From Rallus limicola (lineage: Eukaryota > Chordata > Aves > Gruiformes > Rallidae): DNA of 64,000 nt. Each line of letters starts with the position of its first letter. The first letter of the stretch is position 1. Shown piece by piece: positions 1-15,100 of the stretch. The DNA is taken from assembly GCA_022605955.1 (NCBI GenBank), contig JAKCOZ010000085.1, forward strand, positions 496,001 to 560,000. The letters run 5' to 3'. A model generated the notes under the pieces. It had not been told where the DNA came from. It ran no database searches and saw only the letters and a program-made list of their open reading frames with translations. The position numbers and the translations under genes were made by a program.

Positions 1-151
1 CGGACAGGATTGAAGCCTCTGACACCACGGTGACACAAAACCAAACGTGACTTTGCTTTTCCTGTAGGAAAACAAAGGAATTAAAATTGGGGTTTTACAT
101 ATTCTCATGTAATCGCTCGATATCACTAATCTCCCCTCTTTTTCTTCCAAG

Positions 152-3100
152 TTCGTGTTGAAGTTTTCGATCCAGATGAAGAGGAAGAAGATACAGAACA
201 AAGGGTAAGGATGAGTGAGTTGCATCATGCGTGGTTCTCTCTGCAGTCTGACAGGCAGATGTCTGTACGTCACCTTTCCCTTAGCACTTGTGTGTTTTGT
301 TCTGAGAGGCTGTGTGGTGTGACATGGACAAAGGGACAGTCCTCTGAAACTTAGGGCCACTTTGTGTCATGCGCTTTCCTAGTCGCTGTAGCTTTAATGT
401 AATTTTATTTCAAAGGACCCAAGAGCTGTGCTTAAGTCTGCTGTCTTTAAAATATTGGATAGTTTCCTTTCTTAGTTATCTTAAGAGCTTGATGGGGCAA
501 TTCATTGAGCGTTGATGCTGTTGTGAAGAATTGGTGAAGCTTTACCACAGCTGTTTGTTTATGGGTGCTTAAAATTCCTCACCTGGTTTTTCTTGCCTTT
601 CTTGTTAAGGCAGTCCTGCCTGGAAGAAATACTTGTTGAAATATTTTGAGACTCTGGCCACCTGTTGTTCTGCTGGCTTTGAAAGTTAGGAATTTCTAGG
701 AATTGCAAGTCCAGAAACTGTAATTGTATTTCTTCAGAGAGATGTTTCTGTCTGAGCAAATCCTGCGGCCTGGGTGGTGAGAGTCAGTGTTTTCTCTGTG
801 GACTTCCCCTGCTCCATTTCCAGGTTCCATCTTCGCTTGCGCTTCTACGATGAAAATCTAAGTCTAATTTAATTTCCCTAGAAAAGCTGATACTTCATCA
901 ACAAGATGCTATGAAAAGAAAACAAACCAAACCCAAACCTAGGAATGTGTCTGAACCAGATGTTTGTAAATCTGGATATGTTTGTTCCATCTGTTAGAAA
1001 TGCGAAAAGGGTCCTAAAAAAAGGACTCTAGGTAGACACGTTAGTGAAGCAGTAATTTACTATACGTTCTTGCAAGAGCGGGTGACCTCACAAAGTAGGC
1101 ACACTTCTGGTCGGAGTTCGTGGCATTTTTATACAGTATCTTGTCCAAAATCATTAGGTTATCTCCTCTACTTATACATATTCATGACCTGTCCCGCTTC
1201 GTATTAAAATGAGTCCCAAGAAGTCGTTTCCATAAACTCCTCCCAGTTGCGCCTGCGCACTGTCTGGTGGTGGTGGTCGTCAGGGGGTCTCAGAGATGAA
1301 GGCTCGAAGTCTTCCTCAGGTTGAACTTTTCACCTCTTTTCCCTGGCACATGCGTAGTTGTGATTGTTCCAGATATGCACAGTCATCCTTGGGATGTTTC
1401 CTTCTTATCTATACCAGGTATAACCTTCCTTGGGATGTTTCCTCCTTGTCAGTCCTGGGTTTACTTTAATTTATCCAGAATACAAAGTTATTTTATACAA
1501 AACCAAACTGTTGCATATCCCTTTTTGTTTGTGCGGATGTCCTGGCAAATGAGTAGTGGGGCAGAGGCCTAGGGTTGGAGGAAGTTAAAGCTCCATACAG
1601 GGTCGTTTGCCTAAATCTGGCAGCCTCAGTGTCGCCAAAGTTACAGGCATTGTCCCAGACAGAGATGGTATCAAGACCCCACAGCTTTGCCTGTGGTATG
1701 GTTTGCTTTGGTATGGTAATTTTGTGCCTGTTTGCTGAGCCGCATTTCCTTAGGTTCCAACCCATGGTCTCTGTCACTTTTTAACTCCTTCCAGGATCAT
1801 CTTTATCTTTTAGCAGAGCTGTGTATTTGAATTTGAACTCTTGTTTGAGGGAGAGATTTTGCACTAATTCTTTTAACACAATCAACAGCAAAACTATATT
1901 AACTATATTAACAATCCTAAATTCCCAGTCAGCAAAAGAACATAAAATACATAATTTCAGTTTGCAAAAGCAACAATTCAGTGTTTTCCACACATCAAAA
2001 GTCAGGAAAATTAATACTGATTCAGTGTTCTTTTAAAACACAGACCGGAGATCTGTTCAACTTTGGACACAAGGAGTTTGTAGAAATGCCTACCAATGTA
2101 ACTGGGTGTTTTGGTGGTGGTGTTTTTTGAATTCTTGTCATTCCAGAAATAGAGTTAATGTGGTGAGTGTGAGGCAATTAATATTTTTGTAGATGCTTTC
2201 AGAATTAGACCCTTGGAAGCACACATATAAGCATTATGACAGTTAGTGTTGGCTCCTTTAACCTGTTGTGATAATTTGGAGGAACTATCAAAAAAAAATC
2301 TCTCAAACAGCAAAGCTTTTAGTTAAATCATTTTGTTGGAAAACAAACAAACTTATTCTTAGATAATTTCTGTTATTAGATGGGCTGAGATATATATGCA
2401 TCATATATCTTACAAACTGACTTTATGCTAAGTCAGAGTTTAGAAAGAAGACTGCTGACTTTTTTCTGTGTTCCAAATGCTCAAGCCTTGACTCTATGGC
2501 TGGGTTAGAAGGAAAGGGAAAGGAAGATGCATCCTCCCCCTCTTGTCTGTCTTGACTCTTACTTTGCATGTGTTAATTGTCAGCATAATAAATTTCTTCC
2601 ATCTCTTTTGTTCATTCTGTCTTGCATTATAGGTTTACCTATAAGTACTGTTTATGCAAACAACAAAACCAAACTGCTTTGTTGCTCAGATTGTCTTCTG
2701 CTTTTTCATTCTGCAGTGAAGGTTCAGTCTGTAATCATATTTCTTTGTTGTCATGACAGTTTTGGTTTACTTTGTTTTAAAGGTAGTTCATCCAAAAACT
2801 GATGAGCAGCGATGCAGACTGCAGGAAGCGTGTAGAGATGTCCTGCTCTTCCAAAACCTAGACCAGGTAATGCAGTTTGATGGAAATCTGAACTGCAGTT
2901 TATGGCTTGTGGGTAAAGATTGGTAGCTTCATCTAACAGTCCCGACACTTGTTTGCATTGTGATGCTTATGAATTATTAACGGTGTGTAGGCTGGGTTGG
3001 GACATGTGTTTGGGGCTCAGCAGTCAATGAGCAGGATAAACAACCATGCCAAATTGTCGGTTACTGTGGTGTCAGGCCCCTCTCCCTGCAATTTCTTTTT

Positions 3101-6100
3101 TTTCTGTTAGAAGTTTTGGGGGTGTGTTTGTGTGGTGTGTGGTTGGCTTGGGTTTTTTTTTTTTTTTTTAAACTCTTTTGCTTATGCTTTTGGGTGCCAT
3201 TACACCTGGTTTCCTTTTCCATGGGGAACAGTTCATAACTTTATGGGCAATTTAAAATGGAAATTACCTTACACAGTATTTTCTCTTCAACACCAGCGTG
3301 TCAGTACATTTCCTGTAAATGAATATAAAGTAATGTTTTTAGGTTGTTATTCTTACTCATTTTTTTCTGCTGAAGTTGATTCTTAATTACTCATTGCCTC
3401 AGCATTGCGTTTGAATGATGAGTGTCTCCATTGCTTGCACGGAGTAAACTGAACTGGTATGGATTTTATTAATGAGGATCATAGGCTAGTTCAGGAGCAG
3501 GCCTTTGGAGATCCTCTAATCCAGCCTCCCAGAGGCCACAGAGTAAATGCCGCCTCATCCCTGATCTGGTGCTTCTATGGAAATACAAGTGACATCTCTG
3601 CTACGGGTTGGGAAGATCTAAAGCCGTAACACCAGCGATGGGCCCTGCAGCTTCCTGGTTGAACCATTGAGCTTTCCCTGAGATAGGAAAGGATGGATGT
3701 GAGAGCTTATGGTTTCAGAAGCACTGCTCAGCCTTCCTTGAAAGTCAGGAAGTTCTCCCAGTTCTCGGTTGCTGTGCAGACCCCAAGAGTCATTGAACAG
3801 CATTCTCAGAATAGTTGTTGAAAGCTTTTGATGGCAGCAGGCCTGAGGAATCGACATTCTGTTGAATGCCCTTTCCAAGACTGGCCTTTCACTGCGCTGG
3901 GATGTCTGTTGCCTTATGTTCTTCAGACATTCCTTTAGCAAGTAACCTGATTACATACAGTAAACCTGGAACATTTAAGAACATTCAGCAGTTCAATGTG
4001 ATCACCATTCAGAGGAAGCCAGTCCTTTAGCTCCCAGTCAAATCACACGGAAGCAAAAAATAACCTGTTTATATTCAGAGACAACTGGAAAAAAATGAGC
4101 TGAGAAAGTGGGAAAATGCTGTTTCTTGGGAAAAGCTTTCTGAGCAGCTGAGAAGTAATGGAAATTGTTTTAACTGCAACTGTTAAAGATGCAGCCTTAA
4201 AGATAGCACGTGCTGAAAAAGATGATTGCAGTGCATGTATTGATTATAGTATGGTAAAGGGCACTTAACCGAGAGGGGAGAGCTTTCCTAGGGATGGGTA
4301 TACAGGGAGCAAGGAACTTTTATCCTTTCACCCCTCCCCATAATTTCTTTTCAACTCGCTCTATATAAAGTGCCTGTTTTGGAAGTTTGGCTGTAAAATA
4401 CCCACTGAAAGGCAGAAGGCATGGCTGCTCCTTTTGCTCAATGTATGTTGTTCTTTAATAATTGTAAGGAACACCTTCACATTAAGGCTCAAAATACATT
4501 CTTTTGCTTCTTATCCTCTAAAGAGCGTCACATAAAACTGCTAAATGCAAGCAAACAAACCCAACAACAACAGAACTGCGTATTGAGTAAATATGACTGT
4601 GTGACTCAACTGTCTGGGCCCAATTCATCCCTTTCCCACTGGTTGTGTTTAGGTGTCCTGTGCTGAATTAAAGCCCAGTGACTCAACAGCAGTTTCAGAT
4701 GTCCTCGCTTGTGTGAATAGTTGCTGTAATACTTGATATCGAGCACAAGGGAGTCTGTGTCCCATGGATCCCTTCTAGCAAGGTTCACACTGAAACTTGG
4801 ACTAAAATCAATTCAGCTTGCCACAGAGTTTAATGCTGAGATTTTGAGCATCCCCAATGATAAACCTGGTTGATGTTTCAATATAAAGTGCTGGGGCAGG
4901 GGATACCTTCTCTCCTGTTAAAAGCTCTGTGTGATGTCTCCTGCAAGGGCTCCCCGGTGTCTTATAAATAAGTTTGTAGGCTCCTAGTTACAGGTGAATT
5001 TTGTGCTGGGTGTGAGCAGTGACTGTTACCCTTACCAGCAAGGCCCCTGAGCATACTTGGTACCCATATTTAAACCAAGAGGGGTTTTTTTACAGTTCAG
5101 GAATCTTACAAAGCTTGTCCTTTGATTGACAGAATAGCTCCTGGATTTCTTAAAATTATAAGTCTTTGTTTATCCTCCAAGTAAAGCATTGTTGAGCTAC
5201 GGTATTTTTAAAAAGCCTTTTAAAACCTGCATTTTCTGACAACTGCTGCTTAAACGCATGCTGTGAAATATGTGGTTAAAAGAAAAGGCTTTCATGCAAT
5301 GACTGTTCCATTTAAATACCAGGAGAATTTTTAAAGACAAGAAGACAGGATCCTAGTGAAATGTTAAGGAATGTTTTCAACATAGTGGTGCCTACAGATG
5401 CTGCAATGATTGCTCACAACTTAAGGAGCACAGAAAATATTTCAAGAGTATCTAGCAACATGAAGACTAGTTTGGGTGTTGATGCAGGATATTTTTAGAA
5501 ACTCAGCTGTGATCTGTATCTTCAGCCTTGAACATCTGGTCATTGACAATGCAGTGAAAGTCTGTTAATGGACTTTGGAATAATAAAGATGGTAAAGCAG
5601 CTCAGCATTGAGGCAAGGCATTTATATGGCATCATCTCTCTTGGTTTTCACAGCTTTTCTGGCTGTGGAGCCTACAAAAAGACTTGAGTCGTGGCTCATC
5701 AGAGAAGCCTTGAGTGCTCTGCAGAGCAGCATTTTCCCATTTGCTGGACATGCTCCCCACTGGTACCTGTCTGGTCTTGTTGTGCCACGGAATTGCAGAT
5801 TCTCTAAGCCCTGGACTATGTGGGGAAATAAGTGTGTAGAGTCTTGTTCAGTCCAATCCTGATCGTGACCAGGTCTCTTAGCTGACGGCAGTACAAAGAA
5901 GTTACTAATAAATGGGGGTCAGTGTATATATATAGATACATAAGAATGAAATATTTGTACTGCTGACATAAATCAACATGCATCCGTAGCAGTGAAGCTG
6001 TGTCAGGCTGTGCCAACCGAGAGCTTGCTGTACACACGGACTTTGGAACGGAAAGGATATGCCTGAGTTAAGCTATTTGGACATAAATTTGATGTAGCTC

Positions 6101-9100
6101 TTCTATAATGGGAGTATTTATGTTTATCTGCATTATTGGACTTGTATTAATAAGCTGGAAACAAGTGAGGTCCTAGTGGAAATCAACATTTAGTATCAGT
6201 GTTCCTTGTATTTGCATGCAGTGGCACTAATGCGATTCATGCTGCACTGCACCATCCAGATCAAGTCAAAGGAACTGGTCCTTGCACAGCAGGAATGCTA
6301 AGGGGTGTTTTCTGAGAGATTTTTCATTATTGTTTTTTTTTCTCTCTCCTTTTTTACAGGAGCAGCTGTCTCAAGTCCTTGATGCCATGTTTGAGAGGAA
6401 GGTGAAACCTCAGGAACATGTGATGGACCAAGGGGATGATGGAGACAGCTTCTATGTCATCGAGCGGTAAGCAGCTGTGCCTTTGACATGCAGAATACGT
6501 TGCTTTCCAGTTTCTTAGAAATGGCAGGGGATGCTGACTGCAGGACAGTGTCAGAAGGAAACTTACCTTTTGCAGTCATTGCTTCTTCCTCTGCTTGTTC
6601 CATTTTCCCCTTTAGGCCCCCACTGACTTGTGGATCAGTTGCTATGGGGCAGCCAAATTTGTCAGAGGTGGACATTTCAAACCTGCTGGATTTTAATACA
6701 TTCTGTGGGTAAAAACTCAAAGACTTCTTTCTCTGAGGGCAAGGCTGCAGCATGAGCCTGGCCTACAATTTGTGCAGTTTAGCTTCTGTGGCCATCAGCG
6801 TGTGCATAGCTTAAAACCAGGCATATTACGTGCTGTCTCTAGGCCAGGATCTTTTTTTAATTTTTATTTATTTTCTGAAGAAAGGATAGAGAATAGAAGC
6901 AAAAGAAACCAGGTGGTAAGGGAAGGGGTAGGAGATGATTTTGGGGAAGGAGAATACAGGAAAAGAAAATTCATGGTATGACCTGGACTTTGTCCAGTTA
7001 GTTTTAATCACTGAATTGAGAGAGACTCATGCTTGCTTTGCTTCTGTTGTGTAATTTGTGTTTGCAGAGTTGATGGTGCCGTTTTCCAATTCCTTGCATC
7101 AAGCAAATTCATAGGATAGTTTTGTGGATCGTATATATGTGCATCTGTAGAGCATATATACATGCAGCAGGCATAGAATAGATCCTGTGTGCGTGTGCAT
7201 TTTGAGTATTGCTTACCCTTTTGGAAGAAGTTCTGGCTAATGTTTCTTCTAATTACTCTTTGAAGAAGAATTTAAGGACAAGGATTTATTTCTCCCTGTA
7301 AAACTGTAACATTAAAGGGAATGTTAGGATGAATTATAAATGTCTGTTGGAACACTATCTTAGCAAACGACTTTTTTGACGCACTGTTATGTTCCTGATC
7401 ACTGAAATAATGGCACCATGAATATTGTATTAAAGCTTTCAAGGCAGTTCTGGAAGAAAATGTGTTGCCTTTTGAATTGTCATTCATGCTGCATTTAGGG
7501 AAAAGATTTTCTAGGTTAGAAATGGTTTATAATGATCCCTGTCCGTTTTAAGGACTTTCCCCTCTCTGTTGAGTGGAATTACAGAACCGAAGGCGACCTC
7601 AAATATTTTCTGACCATATGCCCGTTCCCCTGTCCTCTGCCATACCACCCCATTAGCCTAAACCAGTGCTCCACTTCTAGACTGTTACCTCCTGCAACAT
7701 CTGTGCCTCAGACCAGTCCCATGGCTTTGGCTAGACAGGACAAGTTCCTTCTCTTGCTGTGTTTGTTGGGGAGATCAGGCTGTCGCAGGTAGAGGGAGGT
7801 ACTGCAGATCAGAATGTGTGGGAGCCAGAGTCACCAGCTCTGCAAAGTGCAGGGGAGGCAGAGCTGCATGGCTAAACCTCAGTATGCTCTTTGCTGCAGA
7901 GGAGGCACCTCGTGGGTTTGCTGAGTGAGCAGTCGTCAGGAGGGGCAGCGTTGGCCTCTGTTGCCTCTTGGAACAGGCTGATCCACGATCTTGCTGAGTT
8001 GTCCCGCTTTTCTGCGTTCTTCTTCCTTTGGGTTTTATGTTTTTTCACGTCAGTGTTTTTCTTTTGAGTCCTTGAGCTCCTAATGATTACCATCTCAACA
8101 ATTACACTTCAGTCTGTGTTTTTATTCTTATCTTGCAGGGCTTTAGCTCATGGACTGTCTCACATCTCAGCATTGGCTTTCTCAAGAAGTCTGAGCCTAG
8201 GTCACCCAGTAGTGCCTCGCCAGTTCAGCCCCAGCTGAATGCTGGGCTGAAGTTGATGTGGCTGTAGTGATTTGGAAATAAATGACACTATTGAGTGACT
8301 TTCAGGCTGAGGGAAAGGAAGGAGCTTTTGCATTTTAAGATACTCAAAGATGATTCTCCTAGGTCAAAAAAACCTCTGAAAATTGCTGCTTTTGGTGCCT
8401 CTCAGAATCATTCAATCGGCATTGGACATTACAAGGTTTGGTGAAACTTCCCATCAGAACCAATCCTTCTTTAGTTTACTGTTAGCATGCTCTTAGTTTC
8501 TTTGTCTGTCCCCTAGCTGTGAGTATGCACTAGAAGGTAAAAAGTGTCATAACCTTCCTGAACTAGCTTTAAATCCTCCAGCCTGAGGATCAGTATGCAC
8601 TGCTTGTGATCCGACGACCAGTTAGTCCTGCAAAACTCACTCAGTGTCTTGGGTGTGTAAAGAAAGGCCCTTCCTGTGGTCTTTGTGCTTCTGCGGCATC
8701 ACTTGTCCATGGAAGAGCTGGATAGTTTGAATCTAGCATAGGCATGTGCAGAACCAAGGCACAGCTGTACCTGGGGGTTATGAGGGAGGCATGCCTTAAG
8801 GTGGAGTTGATGCAAAACCATAGGAGCAGGTGAGAAGTTGGGCTGAATTTATGGCAGAGGTACTGCAGCAATGCTGTCACTGAGAAAGCAGGTAACAGGT
8901 TCTAGATGGATCCAGGTCGCTCCAGAGAGGCCTCACTGGCTAACACACGGACAGTTGAAGATGATGAAACTACCTGTCACCCTGCTCAGAACACTGATCA
9001 CAGCAATGACAAAGTACTGTGCAGAGGAAAGCAAGTAGGTCCAGGCCAGATCTATCAGAAGCAAAATGGTTTGTTGAGAGAAGTATGGTGAAAATAACGT

Positions 9101-12100
9101 AGCTTGAAGCAGCTTAGTATCAGACAACTGGAAAGCTCCATAAAGTGTGTTCCATTTCACCCAGCAGTAAGAGGACTCATTGTATAACAGCAAAAAGCTG
9201 ATTTTTATGCCCTGTCTTGTGTAATAAAACCCATCTATTCTATTGTTTTCCAGGGGATTGTACGATAGTTTTGTAGTAGAAGACAACCAGTCACGCTGCG
9301 TGGGCAGTTATGAGAATCGTGGCAGTTTTGGGGAAGTGGCACTGATGTACAACACGCCAAGAGCTGCCACCATTGTTGCCATGACAGAAGGAGTCCTTTG
9401 GGGACTGGTAAGGAAGTTGCTCTCATCTGCATAATATTTTAAACGCTAATTCACCAGGTCCAGTCCTTCTCTTGGTACGTACTCCTTGTGCTAATAGCTA
9501 TTTTCTCATGACCTGCTATCTCGCCTCCTGGCATAAGAGATCCATTGTGCAAATCTTTTTGGCCACCTTTCTAGAACACCTTGTTTTTAAAAGCTGTACT
9601 ACTAGTCTTATCCGTCCCTTTTTCCTGCGTTCGCTGTAATCGTGGCTCTTGTTAGGGAAACAAACCCTGGCTTTGTTTTCATCCTGTGGAGGACAGTGGA
9701 GGCATTAATGCATATATATTTTATGGGAGGAGGAAATGGTATCTAAATGATGTTCTTTATTTTTCAACTCCCCTGCCTACCATTTTGTCTGCTTTAAGGG
9801 GAATAGGAAGGTGTTTAATATCTTCTTGTGTATGTCAGTAATTGGAAGAGCTAGGAAGACTGCCCAATGCTTTGTTTTTCCTTCCAAATAAACTGCCATG
9901 ATGTTTCTGGTCCCTTTGTGTTAACCTGGAAGAGGTTCTCAGGTCAGTGTGACCTATGAGATACCAAGCTAGATGATGGTGTTGCTTTGTCTCTAGCCCA
10001 GCAGTGTTGAATGTGAAGCGGGAGACATTAGTTTCCTTTTTTAGTTCTTTTCTCTGTACTGTTTGCATAGGGTTATTTTCACAGTGCTCTCTTGCTCATC
10101 TCCGAGGGCTCACATAGTAAGTGGCTTGTGTGATCAACGAAGCCTTTGAAGCCAGAAGTGTTGTGTGCTTTCTGTGTGTGCTGGGCTCCTCGGCAGCTAT
10201 CGCTGGGGGTTGACCATGTGTTGAGACCTTGATTAGAGGGCTGATAAGCTGCTTATGCAATCTCCACACTTGCTGAGAAAACTGACTTCTGACTTGCTTT
10301 TTCTTTGTGAGCTGAAAGAAAAGATTTTGGTAAACCAGGAAGTAATGTCAGAATCTGCTTTCTTGAACAAGATAGAACAAAGCAGCCACCTACAAACCGG
10401 GCTCATTCATAAAGGGACGAAAATGAGAAGATGATTCTTTGTTCCAGTTTGCCTTTGAAAAGAACTGCACAAATTGGGTTCATTTGGGGCTTGTTTTTTC
10501 TGTGATTACATTAACTTAATTAGCAAGGTGTAGTTGAAGGGGGAACCTCTCACTTGTCATCTCTCCTGTGGATATTTTACTTATTAAGGCTGCATTTTCC
10601 TGCCTAAACCTTTGCTTACTTCTTCCAGTTTTCCTGTCATTGCCATGTTTATTGCAGTGTTTTGGGCTTGATGTAATTTAAAGATGTTAGTCTGCAGAAG
10701 TCATTGCAGAGCCGGGACGGGGTGGGAATCTTGTCCGGTATTTGGGCTGCAAAACCAAACGAAATACTTTTTCCATCAGGAAGGTGTTTACAGGACAGGC
10801 TGGAAGGAAGTAGGCATTACAGAACCCTACCTTTCAGATCCTAGGAGGTGGAGGAGCAAATCAAGCCTGTTGCTGTTTGATACTCTGTTCCTGGTCTATT
10901 TAAAACCAGTATAAATTCCAATTGACTTTTGAAATCCTTGACTCAGGCAGAGAAGAATCCAGTTCAGACTTAATCCTCCCATTGCCTCGAGGGCCTTAAT
11001 TGCGATTCCCAGTGGCTTCAGCAAAAAGCCTGACAACTCTGCTGTATGTGGAAACATGAGACATTAAAAAATACCCAATGCCTCAACCCTGAAAAACAGT
11101 ACAAGGTAGACTAAAAATGGAATTCTTAAATGCTTCTCTGAGAATGACCAGGTCTTAGAGCTCCCTGGTTTTCAGCTTCTTGCAACAAGTACTCTCAAGA
11201 GGTGTTGTGATCCCCATTGTGATGGATACAGTATCATTAAAAAAGCTGGGTCCTCGGCCCCCATGTTTGTGGCAAATACCAGTTCGTGTTTGTCAGTTAT
11301 TTAACAGGGACCATTTTAGTGGAGAGGAATCATGTTTTTCTCTGTGCTGTTTCTTGCAGGATCGAGTGACATTCAGAAGAATTATACTGCAAAACAATGC
11401 AAAGAAGAGGAAGACATATGAATCACTTCTTGAGTCTGTGCCCCTTCTTAAATCCTTGGAGGTAAAGCCTCTGAGACATCTGCATCAAATTTGTGCATTA
11501 GCTCCACAGTCAGTGTTTCTGCTATATCCAAAATCTGTGTCATTTGTGCTTAGAACAAAATGTTAAGAGCTGCTTTGGTATCATGATTACTGTACAACTT
11601 AATTTGCATTGCTGAAGTTGTACACTGCTTTTTGTTGGCTTTTTTTTTTTTATATCCTTTGTTCACAGTAAGTGATTTGCTGACTTTTATCTTGGTTTGT
11701 GTAAAGATTTTAAAAAAATCACAAAAAAAGCCTATAAACATGTCAGAGAAACTTGAAACTCAGGGCTGGGTTTCCTTTGAGGGTGTGATATTGAAATAAT
11801 CACAGAATCACTGGGATATTTGGCCTTTATCAGCCATGAATGATTTCACATATGAGACAAAGATGTGAGCCACAGTTGGTCTCGCTTTAACCTTAACCGA
11901 TACTCGGGAGGTAAACTAACAGGCTGAAGGGAAGCACTACTAACTGGGAAGAAAACAACCAGGGAGAGCAGGCAGATGTCATGTTGATATGTGTGGTGTA
12001 TGAGAGTAGGAACTATATGGAAATTGTCACTTTGAAGCTATCAACTCAGCCTGGATCTTCAGAGGGCTTTTGGAGCCATACCAGACTGCTCAGAAACGAG

Positions 12101-15100
12101 TTACATGTCTGTCTGTGCCTTACACTGTAGTTTAGCTTTTATTTGTTTCCTTATCATAAGAATATTTTTTCAGCATTCATATTTTAGTATTTGAGAAGAG
12201 ATTTTTAATCCCTTTGAGAGAAGAAGATTACAGAATTGCAAAGTATCATTAGGTGAATACCAACCTCTGTTATTTTGGACATAGGTCGGTAGCTCTGCAA
12301 TGGGTAAATTGCATGCCACCTTCTCCCTCAGTGCCTGCCTTAAACTAGTTCCATCAGTGTGACCTTTCTGAGCGCAAAAATGACTCATAAATATTTAAAG
12401 TTACAGGAAAAATAACTCATTAGCACTGGATGGCTTTGTACATGACACACTGCAGCTGAATCGTGCATGGATCAGAATTAAGTTTCTCAAAGATGGGCTG
12501 GATTGAGGTGCATTTGTGGAATGAACGGATCACAACAGAATCCTCTGTTGGGATGTTCATTTTAACGACAGGATTTTCTTCCTTAATGTTTTTTACACTG
12601 CTCTGAACTGGTAAAATTGTTCTGTGGTGTTCAAGATGGGCAGTGGGGCACGCCGGAGGTAAATGTCTATCCCTTCTGTTTAGAGCCTTTTCCTATCTTC
12701 TTTCTCTTTCCACTCTAGCAATGAGTTCTAGGACAAAACCCACACACATTCAAATATATGGTGATTAAAATGTTTTGCAAATGTGTTGCTCATGTTTCTC
12801 ATTGATATTTGTTCTTAGAAAGTTGATGACATTTTTCTAGAGTGTTTTCTTCTAATTTCAACTGAATCTTAGATGAAGTAAGTTATTTCTCCTCTTTGGT
12901 CTAAACCAGCTAAATCAGCTATTTAACTTGGGAGGTAAGGAGAGCCCATGGATGGGACACTACACAATTTTCCTTCCCTACTGATGATGATAGTCTTGAA
13001 AGCTGTGGTGCAGTGTGACGATGGCATTGTAGGGGTTGTATTTTTCCATACCCAGATATTGCCTGGCTCTGTGTCTAGCAAAAGCCTCTTCAGGGCTACA
13101 AAGTGTACCCGAGGTGTACTGTAACAGGTAATTATGTTTACTTTTCCTCTTTGTTCCAGGCATCAGAGCGAATGAAGATAGTGGATGTTATAGGAGAGAA
13201 GGTGTATGAAGATGGGGAATGTATCATTTCTCAGGTACTTGAAATCTGAAATTCTCTTTATCATTCTCCTGCCTTTGCTGCTTTTCTCCTATTTGGAATT
13301 GACTTACAAAATCCTATTAATTGGGCCAACTTAGCATCGCTTATTCTTTTAATATTTCCAATTTATTTAACCACTTCATGAATGCGTGGGGATTGTACAG
13401 TACGTCTTTTGCTAGAAATTTATTCTACTGCTTTAGCTTCTGGGCTTTTCTTCTCTCTTTACAAATGGTCTTTGCAAGCTTTCAAGAGGAGCATGCCTGA
13501 AGAAGCTGGAATGAAATGACTGTCTGTGCAGCTTTCCATGGAAGCCCCCAGGTAGAGTTTTCTAGGCACCTTCGGCCAGATTAAAGCAGGAACCACAAGA
13601 CTGTAGTTCCATCACCTCTAATTCCTAGGTTTGACTGAAGAACAAAAGCAATTCAACAGGAGTATGATTTGGGTGAAATGAGAAGATATCGTTCGGAATG
13701 ACTGGACCCAACTTGGTTAACTGTTTGAAGAAACTGTTGGGGTTAATTAAAACCACCTTTTTTCCTGATGCTCTTAAAAAAAACCCAGTATTCCAGTGGT
13801 GGAATAGTGTAGCTACAATCCACAGACATTAGTTGTTGGTATATATTTTGTCTGCTGTAAGAGATTAAAGCCAGAATGGTGGAACATGAAGCTGGAGAAA
13901 CTCATGCTAAATCTGTTGGAATTTTTTTTGACTGACAGACAAATAACTTTTTGGAACACTGTTGCTGTTGAGACACTAGAATTTCACATCAGGTTTAGCT
14001 CAGGGTTGCTTTGTTTGTTGCAAAAGTTCAAGAAGTTAATGCAAGAAAGTCGTTGGCTTACCTGGAATTGCAGGTTTCAATCACAGCTGTTGTCTTGTTT
14101 TATAAACAGAATGAGACTCCTTGATAATGTCTTGAATAATTAATCTTAATTGCCTTGAATGTCAGATAACTCTGAATGCAGTAAACCTTGCTGATAACCA
14201 AATACTGCCAAAGTACCTCTCTCCAAACATACCCTCAATTTTGTAAGTTAAAACTTCTTGCTTAAGAAAAATCCAAGTTTATAAATCAGCCTCAGAACTG
14301 GGAACCCATGCAGTCAGTGATCCAATTATGCAGCTGGTTTTTCATCTTTTGTAATAACTGAATTAAGGACAGGGATGTAATTACCCTTAAAAGGAGGATT
14401 AATAGTCTCAATAGGTCTGGGTGATGGTAACACACACTGCTAAAGAAGATGAAATTTTATGCCTGTAAAAGAAGTGCTAGCTCTTCCATTGCAGCAGTTG
14501 CATCAGTACCATGAAGCCCTTTTCCTCTTGTGGGTAAGTTCACATTCTGATGATATTTCTGGAATTTGACCCTTCAGTTAAGGGCTGTACGCTCTAAAGC
14601 ACTTGAAGATTCCTAGTGCCTGTCTGTGTTATGTGGAAGTCTCAGTTTGTTTTCATTCTTTCAAAAAAATAAGCACTCTTCCAGTACTTGCATCATCTTC
14701 TCCCAGCCAATGTTTCATACTCAAGTTGTAATCTCTCTCCATCTTACCATCACGTTCATAGGCTCCTTGCCCACTCGACTTAATATCCTTATTTCACAAC
14801 ATAGTTTCACAGGGTGTTATTCTGGTGGTGTTTTTTCTATTTGTGAGCTGCTTCCATTCCCTTCTCAGTTCCTTATGCAGCCTCTGTTTCCTGAAGCCTT
14901 TAGTCCCTTTCCTTCTGATTCATAGCAGGAGGCATGTGCTGGCTGTCCACTTCCAGTCCTATACCAAACCCAGTGCGGTTGGCATAGAGAGGGAGAGTCC
15001 TGTCTGTTGGATACAGCTAGTCTGGATTCTGCTGATGTCCCAGTATTTTACCTTGGATTGACTGAGCTCATGCTTAGTTTAATGGATCTATCTTCCCAGT

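Noticed and set aside
11796..11850. Possible CR1 tail (AATCACAGAATCACTGGGAT)
   Set aside because: Only a short match to the terminal CR1 words; the adjoining sequence does not follow the consensus.
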